The notes below the pieces were generated by a model, which did not search any database, was not told the origin of the DNA, and saw nothing but the letters and a program-made list of their open reading frames with translations. The position numbers and the translations under genes were made by a program. Shown piece by piece: positions 44,344 through 54,500 of a stretch of 64,000 bases of DNA. The number at the start of each line of letters is the position of its first letter. Position 1 is the stretch's first letter. Source of the stretch: Psettodes erumei (taxonomy: Eukaryota; Chordata; Actinopteri; Pleuronectiformes; Psettodidae); NCBI GenBank assembly GCA_016785225.1, contig JAFBJZ010000782.1, positions 372,001-436,000 of the forward strand, written 5' to 3'.

Positions 44344-45053
44344 CAGTGGTGGAAGAAGTATTATCAGCAAAATGTGTGTAGAGTATCTAAAGAACAAATA
44401 TTTAGTCTGCAAAAAATGCCCCCTGTTATCGGTTTATTGTTATATATTAGAGATTATATACTATAGATATATAGATTTCTATTACTAATGCATAACACTT
44501 TACTGTTGTACTGGTTGAGCTATCTTTATCTACTTTATATATAGGCCCGTTTCAAAGGGTCGCAATATAAATCGAAGGAGTTGTGAGATGATCAATGGGT
44601 TTTGAGAGAAGTAAATACAAATCTTTTCTCTAATCTTTGCTTTTGTTGTGAAAAATTGGGAAGTTCAACTTTTTGAACCTCAAAAGGCGATTTCATTGAA
44701 AATGAAAAGTTTAGAGGGGGAACGTGTCTCTGCTGGAACCGCTAGCAACTCGTGGACATTTGAAGTGTGATACTTTTGGAAAGGGTCACAAGCCAAACAG
44801 GTGGGTAACCATTAGTTTACTCTTTAAAAGTTGTATTTCATAAGATTTATGCTGTTTTCATGTGAAATTTCAATCTGAAAAGTCGTTGCTGTCAAATAAA
44901 TATAGTGCAGTCTAACGGTGCAATATTCCGTTCTGGCATATGTTGGAGCAGAACTATAAAATTGCACAAAATGGAAATACTTAAGTATAAGTATCTCAAA
45001 ACTGTATCTAAGAATACTTGAGTGTACTTGAGTAACTTCTTAACCCACTCTGG
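44344..45053 (+). mobile_element. hAT-like non-autonomous element with internal insertion
   Basis: The left end cagtggtggaagaagtat and the right end acttcttaacccactctgg are imperfect inverted repeats. Subterminal pieces (agtctgcaaaaaatgccccc; cgttgctgtcaaataaatat; aaatggaaatacttaagtat; ttgagtgtacttgagtaact) belong to the same family as the 16.7-kb copy. The middle, about 44545-44880, appears to be foreign to it. No transposase is present. The hAT assignment rests on the CAGTGGTGG-type ends. Confidence 0.6.
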
Positions 45054-45244
45054 TAGCACACAGTAATCCACCCCTCTTTTCTCCATTTGTATGCTCAGGA
45101 TGTACCAAGCACTCATGTTCTGGCCAAACAATTGGCTAAATGCACTGCTTCTGTTTCAGTCATCAAGACCGTTGGACAGTAATATGCTCTTAAATTAAAA
45201 AGTCTCCCTTGCTAAACTCTTTTCTCTGGGCAAGAAATAAGCTG

Positions 45245-45595
45245 CAGTGTTTTCAGAAAGCCTTCAGACCCCTTTACTCTTTGCACATCTTATTGTTTTG
45301 AATATTTCATCTTAAATGGACTAATTTTCTATTTTGCATATTCATCTGCAGTCTAAAGAAAAATCCACAGGTGAACTTTTCTCTCTTTTTAAATTTTTTT
45401 ATACAAAGGTATTCAGAACCCTTTGTTGCTAAGCAGGTGCGTCCCATTTGCTCTGATTGTCCTTGAGACGTGTCGACAACTCTTTGCACCTGTGGCAAAT
45501 TGAATTGATTGCTTTAGAAAGGCACACACCTGTATAAAAAAGGACCCACAGTTCGCACTGCATGTCAGCCCAGAAATCAAACTCTAAGTCTGTCG
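45245..45595 (+). mobile_element. Tc1/mariner-like element, 5' terminal remnant
   Basis: Characteristic ordered text of fish Tc1-like elements: gccttcagacccctttactc near the end, tattcagaaccctttg, caggtgcgtcccatttgctc, attgtccttgagacgtgtcg, cacctgtggcaaattgaatt, aaaggcacacacctgtataa and gcactgcatgtcagcccaga. In intact elements this region leads into the transposase start. Here no transposase frame follows, so only the terminal untranslated part remains. It is diverged and inactive. Confidence 0.7.
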
Positions 45596-48500
45596 ACCCA
45601 TGACATTAGGATGCTATTACACAAATACATGTTTTTGTTTTGTGAGAAGGTTGTTTTGTTCGTCTACAGTTAAATCTATGACACCATAGGGTGTGCAAGA
45701 AGTGAAGACGTCTGACTGCTTTCTCACTATTTTCAGAACTCAAATAACTGAATTAGTAAAGTAATAGGTTGACCTCTTAAATATCCAAACATTTGATAGC
45801 AGGTGAAAATGAGTCCCCTAAACACTGTTTGCCACCACATGGAGTGCTAATTTTTTCCCCACATTCTTAGGGCTGACATGAGTTTTCTACACAAACCTGC
45901 TAATGACTTGTCAGCACAGTGTTTTTTCAAAAAGACCACTTAAGCTGTCCCAGTTGTTAGCGCAGTATTGAAATGTAACCACTGCCCTAACAAGTGTACT
46001 AACCTTTGGACAAATGTACTGACCTTTTCAATTTCAGTCTGGCTTTCAGAAATGAGCCCAAACATGACTTGTGCTTGTTTGCCGCCTGAAGTCAAACAGT
46101 GGCTGTAACACAGACCATGGCCTCATTTTACCCCCACAAGCTTTTATGATAGGGCTGTCACTTTGTTTCTGAAAAAACTCAAGACCTTTAAGTCTATTGC
46201 TTTGCTCAGTTACTAGCAAGTACTGCTGCAAGGTTTGAGGCAAAAAAGTCTTTCTGTCCATGCACTTTGGCAATAGCTGAAATGTAAAAGGTGTTCTGGT
46301 GAATTCAAGAGCACCTAGCATGAACCAGGAAAGACAATTCACTCAGCAGCTGACTACTATTAAAACCAATGTTCAGTGACATTGGTAGTGAATGCATTTT
46401 ACATGACACTGGCTCCTTTTCGCATTACATTTAAGTCTTTCCTAAATCATTTCTATTCACGGCATGCAATGTTCAAATCTGTTATTACAAGTCCACGCAC
46501 ACACTAACACACATGTACTTTAACTGTTTCAAATGCGGCAGTGAAAAGTTGTCAGCTGTTTGCAATATGCAGTAAAATCACTGGAAACAGCTGCCTGCTG
46601 TGGTGCTGAGACTGAACATGACAGCAAAATGTGCTGCTCACCTAAAACAATGAGCTAGAAGATGCTAATGAGCGGCAGTGTTAATGTTATTTCTGTGGGG
46701 TTTATCACTGAAAGTGTCTCCTTTGACATTACATGCAGATGTTTGATTTATTAAATATTAATGATTAATGTGCTTTTGAATATTATTAATTTTACCCAAC
46801 AATGGAAATATCCCAAGACTTTCAGATGGAAGGGAAGTACGTCATTGTTTGTCATATTGCAAATTTTCTGTGGAGCTCCTGTCCAATCCAGTCAAGGAAG
46901 TAAATTAAAAGTAAAAAAAAATTAGAAAAAACATTTTGGCCTTTGCCCAAAACTTTATGAGCGCTGGGACCAGATAATTCAGGAACCATAAAATAAAACA
47001 GCCCCGTTCAATTTAATTTCTTCTGGCAGACAGCATTCATCACCTCTTGTGTTACACATCATCTTAACGTTCAGTGAGACAGGACGTGATTTAGGGAAAC
47101 ACCACAGTGGAGAAAACACTAATGCCAGGAGTTGCATTTGCAAGTAGGCTACTCTTTTTAACACATCACTGCAGACACCTGCCTTCTGATGTTACACCTG
47201 AGAGCAGTTGCATATGAAAGCCTTTCATTAAGCTTTCAAGGAGTGGGTGGATTGCTACAAAACTGTTGGAGTTTTTCTATATATTTTTTACTAGCTATCA
47301 GTGCAGTGGGAATGCAAATTCTTCTGAAGGAGTCCATTCAGTTTCAAACTTATGTTCAAACACTTGGAACAACTACAAGGAAAGTTTCAGGGATATCCTC
47401 CAGTTTGACACAACACAAACCATGTTTTCCTCATCACAATTAATAAGGCCTCTCTGACTTCCTGATGCAGTTGCAGTTGCACCAGCTTTAGTTGCTGCTC
47501 AACATCATTATTAATCGTGATCGCTGCTTATAATGAAATGTCAGTTTGCCGAGTGAACTGATTAGTTTAAACAGCACAGGCTTGTCTTTCCGGTAATGGC
47601 AGCCTGGATCCATTCATCACAACAGTGTCTGCCTTGATATGACAGCTGCCGCAGCACTTGTTTGACTCATGTGCTGCCATTTGAAAATGGCAGCCATGTG
47701 TTTATTAGGAATATGATTTATTTCTATGAATAATACCTGAAGTGATGGAAGCAGACACAACATTAAACTGTGTGCTGCACTCAGACAAATACAGATGTAC
47801 ACACACTGATACAAACTCATTCGGGCTTGGATGCACACGCGTGCACAAACACACAGAAAACAAGCAGTGGTTTGAGGATTCTGCTTCTACTAGTGTCCCT
47901 GTGGCGCTGATACTGTGTTATGAATGAGTGGTTTTCCAAGATTTTTGTTTTTCCCTCACCAATAGAAGGCAGTAGCTGCAGTGTAAAGCTGAGACCAAGC
48001 TAACAGGGCATTTCAAGGATGGATTTTGTATGTTGGTTTGACATTCAGAATTAACAAATAGTCACTGAGGATAAAAATAAATGTGTTATGTTTACATAAT
48101 AAACAGACATTGTGTAGTTTTTAAGGCTTGCATGAAGTTTTGATTGAGGTCCAGGCGTGAAATGTCACAGTGCTTACTAATATGTGTTTTTTTGCATTCA
48201 GTCATGCCTCTATAATGAAATGTCAGCATATCTCTTTCTGCTGTAGCCTAATGCAGCGTGACATTGAGTGACTGGCTGCATAATCTCCAAAAAATGAGAT
48301 GTGCATATTTATTAGTTATCTGAGACACTTTGGTTGATGCATAAGTGTAAACTGTGGCAGCTTACAGAGTTTACAAGAGTTTAAACAGAGACATTATCCT
48401 CCTGAGCGGTTATTGCACATAATGCCAATGTTGAAGTACAAATCCTAAACAGCAGTGCAGAAAAGATGGAAACTCTTCTTATTGTGCCCTACCCTTAGGT

Positions 48501-49714
48501 GACTGTAAAGAGACGAATCATTTGTCTTCTAGAAACTCTTCAACATCCTGCATTTCACAGATAAGCCTTCTCAGGTATTCACCACTGCTATGATGTCTGT
48601 AGGGTGAAAAAATGCCTTTAATCCAAGCCCAGCGAAGAAAAACAACTCTGTTGGTAACAGAGAGGGAAAGCAGAGGATTAAGAGCTAAGAAGAAACGGTT
48701 GACAACTTTTTTAGAAGAGATAAGACACCCGAAGCATGTTTTTTTTAAAGGCTCTTACTCAGTGTTCATGACATGTTTTTTTTTAATGAAACACGCACAT
48801 TATCTCGACACTGGACGAAGAATGTATTTTTCTGAATCTTGTGTGATATGGTGGCCTTTGTTGTGCTAATGCGGGAAACAAGTTTGTTTCAATGAAGTCA
48901 CTGAGTGGGTTGGCACACTGCAAACGTCCACAGGATATAATGTGATCCAATACAATCGACCTGCAATGAAATCTACCCTCAGTAAAGCTTTCAGGTTTTG
49001 TTGTGATTTGTCGGAGAGATGATAATTCATTGAATCCCCTGGCCAGTATTGATGAGGGTCTCCTTTTTCCTCTTTGCTGAATGCAAATTGTCTTTTGTCA
49101 GTGATATGTTATGATAATCTTTAAAGGTTGCAATTTTATATGTTTTTTTCCCCCATAACTTCTATTGCAGAGGTTTAGTTTAATCAAAATTAGAATTCCT
49201 TTCATAATGTCATCTTTTATATTCAGGAGCAACTCCTGCAAGGTGGTCGTGCTGGGTTTTTGTGAAGCGAATATCACCAGGACCACAACAATATCTTTTG
49301 ATCATAAGGCAGCAAATGGACATTCACGCAGAGCCTTGGACACTGAAATGACTAACGCTCCATTAATCAACCTTCCATTAAGACCTGCACTGGTACAGCT
49401 TTCTGCATAATGATGGTTTCACTTGGTACAAACATTGCAGCACAGAAGCTGTCCTCCGCTTTTGGAGATATAATGTCAACCATTCAACCAGGGATGCTGG
49501 TCAGTAAATGCCACTTTCATGTAATTATTCTGATGCATGCAGAAGACTGTGATATGCTTCCAAATCAAAGCTTTTTTGAAATTTAATTTTAAAATTGTTT
49601 AATCCCACACACTTTTCTCTTCAGCCAGATATGTTTCATATTGCATTGTAGAGCTTGAAAGTAGTCAACCCTGTCTTTTCACTCAATGGAGAATCGATTA
49701 TGAATCATTCAGGG

Positions 49715-49930
49715 TCCCAACTCTAGCTTTTGGCCTCTTTTGGCTCATTGTTTTGGTTTTATGGCACTGATAAATTGACTACCTGCCCAGCTCGCAAAGA
49801 CAGTGCAGAGGAGCCAGACATTTCCCTCAGGAGTTGGTAGAGGTCCAACCAGAGCTAAAAGGACACTGAATGTGGGGCTAATATTCATCAAGTGGACAGA
49901 AACATGGCTCAGTGGAATGGTAATGTTGCT
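49715..49930 (+). repeat. Dispersed teleost repeat, copy 2
   Basis: Contains ttttggctcattgttttggt, tttccctcaggagttggtag, ccagagctaaaaggacactg, attcatcaagtggacagaaa and atggtaatgttgctctgctg, parts of a repeat also represented at 23255-23475. Confidence 0.5.
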
Positions 49931-50627
49931 CTGCTGAACTTTTAAGTGGATAATTGTTTGCTTGTGTGTCGCAACATTAATATGTCAAAGCTGTGTGTCT
50001 GTCAGCTTGACTTGGAGTTATTCTGACCGAAAGTGGGCCAAAAATCAACATGCAGCTTTAAAGATAACATACAGATGTAAATTACAGAAGAAAAAAAGGC
50101 ATCAGGTAGTTGCTGATTGAACTGTTCAAACAACCAGATTGTGTAATTCTCCAGTGTTTTCATGGGGAAAAACACAGCTCTGCAGAACTGTACTGGCAGG
50201 AAACCAGTGCTTACAAACAGCCCATCACCGTTTCATGTATGCAGCAACACCAGAAGCCATCCTGTCAGACATTAAAAGCTGATAAAAAGCATCTTTGATA
50301 CAGCCACAACAAAAAACAAAAAACAAAACATGAACATATAACCCTACAGATAGCAAGAATGGGGGCTTTTGTTAAACTGCACTATATACCACTATGGTGT
50401 GAGGTTTCACTGTCATTTCTCTGTGACACATTTTAGTGTTTAGTCCCTTTGAAACAAAGGTCATATAACTTTCTCAGTCAGTGAATGCCAGTGATTATGG
50501 AATAAACTTTTGAATATTTTGTCCCAAAAGGATTCTATTCAGTATGCAGCAATACCACAAATATTCAAAGAAACTGTGTCTCAAGGTTTCTTTTACGATT
50601 TGATTTTAAAAGGATGCAATTATCTCT

Positions 50628-50633
50628 TTTATT
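50628..50633 (-). terminator. Candidate adra1a poly(A) signal
   Basis: TTTATT on the plus strand is AATAAA on the minus strand, about 450 bp past the stop codon. Another is at 50873-50878, about 206 bp past it. Either could serve. Confidence 0.35.
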
Positions 50634-50958
50634 CCTCGCCATGTGTCCATACTTGCAAAAACTGTTGTTTTTTTGCATTTTTTTCTATCCAAAGAGGTTG
50701 GTATTTTTCCTTTTTTTCCTCCACGGGACTCTCATGTGCTTGACAGTCTCCCACTTTTTGGCTGCTGAGCAGCTCTTCTTAAACATTTTGACATTAAGTG
50801 TCCTGTTCGTGAGCAGCTCAGTAGTGGCTGTTGAGTTTAAAAAAAATTTCAGTCACTTTAACAAAATCATATTTTATTTGACACTCCAGGCATTTAAATG
50901 GTGATGAAGCCTTAAGGCAACACACTTAACCCTCTGCTTGCTCCGTCACTTTCGGCCC

Positions 50959-51004
<46 letters not shown>
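50959..51004 (+). repeat. (TA)12(TG)11 compound microsatellite
   Basis: Perfect TA then TG runs, about 80 bp beyond the adra1a stop codon and therefore within its 3'UTR. Confidence 0.97.
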
Positions 51005-51005
<1 letters not shown>

Positions 51006-51083
51006 AAAAACTGTACATAAGTGTTTCTCCAAGGCAAAGCCAAAGTACAAGATTCAATGCTCAGAATTCCAACATTGCCTCAA

Positions 51084-51547
51084 TCAAACAGCCTCTCCTT
51101 TGATGCCAAGAGAAAGACGCAAGACCTTAGCCGATCTGTGAGTGGAAGACTTCTTTGGTATGGGAGTTCTGCTTGCTGAGAAACACCACGCCTTCAGCAG
51201 ACTCTTACTTGGGATTTGTGCACACTGAGCCTGATCTGGACCACCAACAGATGACGACGAGGCTGACAGATCCCTGCAGCAACACCATGAGGAAATGGTG
51301 AAATGCTTTTGGGCTGAGAGATCAGCGGTGTTAGTCGCAAGGCCTGAAGTGGAGGAATGGGCGGTGATGTGTCCTTGTGGTTTGGCAGTTCTCAGGCAGC
51401 GTCCAAGGAGCACATTGTGGAAGGCCTTCTTGAACTCTTGACTGAAGCACGGGTAGATAATGGGGTTAATGCAGCTGTTGAGGTAGCCCAGCCAGAAGGT
51501 TATTTTAAAGATGGTCTCAGAGGGCTTACAGGATGGGAAGATGGATC
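51084..51547 (-). CDS. adra1a: adra1a coding exon 2 (TM7 and C-terminal tail)
   Basis: 464 nt on the minus strand, beginning after the acceptor gttctccag and ending TGA. It encodes SIFPSCKPSETIFKITFWLG then YLNSCINPIIYPCFSQEFKK, a Ser-rich tail with a Cys cluster (S-S-W-C-C-C-R-D), and the end L-S-L-G-I-K-G-E-A-V, which aligns with mammalian L-S-E-N-G-E-E-V. Confidence 0.95.
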
Positions 51548-54500
51548 CTGGAGAACATACACAAACAGACATCAATCAAAATAAAAATTAAAACAGCTAA
51601 CAGAGCACAAATACTTAATGTTCCAGAGAGAACCAGGAATCACATAAGAGAAGCCATACATCTGCCAAGGCTGAACAGCCCTTTTGAAATTACATTGAAT
51701 TTTATGTTGTTTCTTTGAGAAAATGTAAATATAGAATTAGCTTTATGAAGTATATAAAGATGAACTGTATAAAATTTCAAATTGACCACCAAAGTTACAC
51801 TGTATGGCTAAAATAACATGGATTCTCCATGGTTTACTTTGAGAGGCTGTTTTTCTTTTTGGATTCTGTTCATTTCCTGTTTTATTTTGGTAGTGATCTC
51901 CTTGCATGTCTTGTTTTGATGTACGTCCCATGGTTAATTTTCTACTCTGCCCACCAGTGTCTCACTTTTTTGCTGCTTTTTTCCGTGCTGCCATTTTGTT
52001 CCTTTTTTGTACATTTAAGATCCCTGTTCTGCCCCAGTATGTCTCCATCCACATACCCACCTCCTGAGTTTCTTAGAATTCAGATTTTGGATTTTCTCAG
52101 TTCTTGTAGTTCATAATTTTTTTTGCTTTGCTTACTTTTGATATTTGGACATTGTTGTTTTCATGGAGTAAAATAACTGCACTGCACCTTTACCCCTGCC
52201 TTCCTTGGTTTGCATTTCGGTCCAACTCCTTGCACCTTTGTGAGACTTTGGTCTGTCATTTTTCTTTCTTGTTTGCTTTTTCCTGACAGCGCTCCCATGC
52301 ACACAGCCAGGTGTATAAGGAAATGGTTTTCCAAGTAGTGGTGTGGAATAACAAGACTGGCCTGCAGAGCCCTGACCATCCAATTGTGAGCCATGTGGGT
52401 GACCATACTCCTAAGTGACTTCACACTGTTCTTCTTCTACTTCTGAGGACATGTGGAACTGCAAACAAGGTTGGTTAATCCTCTTCCTAATATTACATTT
52501 TAATCAATGGATTTTTTTGGCTTTGTAAAACTTTGCCAGAGCCTAGAACTTAGTTTTATTTTTGTGATGTCATCTTCATGGAAAGTCTATGGGCTGAGCA
52601 GGAAGGCATGGGCGGGGCCACTGGGGAAATGCAAATTTGCATGCAGTGGGCTACAGAACAAGAAAATGTGTTTGGCGTAGGCGCTAGACGAGCAATTCTT
52701 ATCTGAGCGAGTGGGCCAGATCTTTGAGTCTAAGATAGAAATGCATTCAGCATTTAGACATCAAACATACACAGAATGTGATTTGATGAGAAACAACAGA
52801 AACTTTTTTGTTTACAGGAAAAATTCCATTGGGCATCTTTTGAATGAAACATGCTGAACTAGCACTATTTCTCGTTGAAGTGCTTTTCCTTTTTCCCGGA
52901 TTACTTGGTGCTGATATGTGCACATACAGTAAACATGGTGATGCCAACTATTAAAAGCTTCAGCACAACACAAGCTATCCATCTGAATAGCTCAGGGAAA
53001 AGAAAATCTGCAGTGTTTCAGACTCTCAGCTGGGGAATCTCAGACTTGTATTTCCTCAGACCTTGAATGAGAGCTGTGCTGTGAGCCATGAAGGTCTGCC
53101 TCAACTGAAATGCATAACTGCTCTCCGATGACTGGCTGCTTTGGAAGGCTACAGGGTGACTGAGGATGCCTCCTAGCATTACAGCCCATTAAGCCTCATG
53201 CTTGTTATCTATAATAGCTTTCATAGGAGAGAGCAGTGGGTTGGTTCATTCCATTTCATCTCACAGTAGAGGCCTATTCTGCTCCAGTGTGGTGTTTTAT
53301 TTTGTCTGTTCGGCTGCTTGTAATTGAATTTCTTCGTGTCCCTTCTGAGAAACTCAAGCAGTAGAGTTGAGGCTCGGTGGGGAAGGAGGATGGTCCTGCC
53401 TGATGTTGTGTTCAGAGGAAAGCATATCATCAAGCAACATTATACAAATGATTCAGGCCTCAACAGCTTTTGCACTGCAATAGCTGCAGCTACGGCTGCT
53501 AACCCACAGGAGGGCTGCTCTTACATCTACGGTGCAGCTCCAAAATGAGTTATCTCAATAACTGTTGGATGGAATGCCATTGACTTTGGTAAAGATATTC
53601 ATGGTGACCTAAAACTGTATCCTTATTACTTTGGGGATCCTCTGATCTTTTCTGTTGGGCCAGCAGCAGGTCAGTTTTTAAGTGATACAGTATTTCTCAA
53701 TATCAACTGGATGGGTCAGCACAGATGTTTGCACAGACAATTCACAGTGCCTATGAATCCTGATGACTTTGTTCCCTTGGCTTTTTCTCTGGTGTCATCA
53801 TAAGGGGATTTTTTGTTCTGAGCGAAGTAGCTTGACAACTGGTCATTAACATTTTCTTTACAAATATTCATGCCAGCCCTCAGGCTTAATTGTAATAAAT
53901 TAGGTCCAAATTTAACTTTTCTCAATACTTTATGACCAAATACCGGTAAAACTAGTGATATTCCCATCAGCCTCCACTTGACTTTGTGTTAAGTCCTTAG
54001 TAATAAATGTTGCAGCATGTTAGAAATAATTTGATAGTTTGGTAAAAGAGATCCCTACACAAGGTTTGATTACTTTTTCTGCTAAATTTAAAACAAAAGT
54101 CCTACCATTAATGTTGAATGAAATCATAACATGCTATTAGGCATGTCAACAGATCCAGCTCAGTGGGAAAAGAGCAAATTCCATCTGCTCATTAAGACTA
54201 TGTAATGCAGATGAAAGCTGTGGGAGAAGCTAAATTGACCTTGAGTGGGTTATGTTTTGTCTCACTACAATAACTCAGAATTACTTATTGTGTTGTGTTA
54301 ATCCCAGCATTAAAAGACCTGTTAATCAATTTAGAAGAGACAACAGCCTCCGGTCTTTGGTACCGAGAGCCCTTTGTTTACATCTGGATTACACATTGGG
54401 GCTTTTAATATGGCTGGTTATGAATGTAAACACTGGGGGGGAAACGAAAGAGGAGGAAGAAGGATAACCCATATTATTTGTCCAGACGATGCGTGTAATC

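Larger units (their letters stand above)
39161..50620. other. Convergent intergenic region between dpysl2 and adra1a
   Basis: No gene is supported. It holds a (TTTC)n stretch near 40047-40069, an A-rich tract at 40873-40933, and mobile-element remnants at about 42165, 43875, 44344, 45245 and 49715. The remainder is AT-rich unique-looking DNA in which I see nothing specific. Confidence 0.5.
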
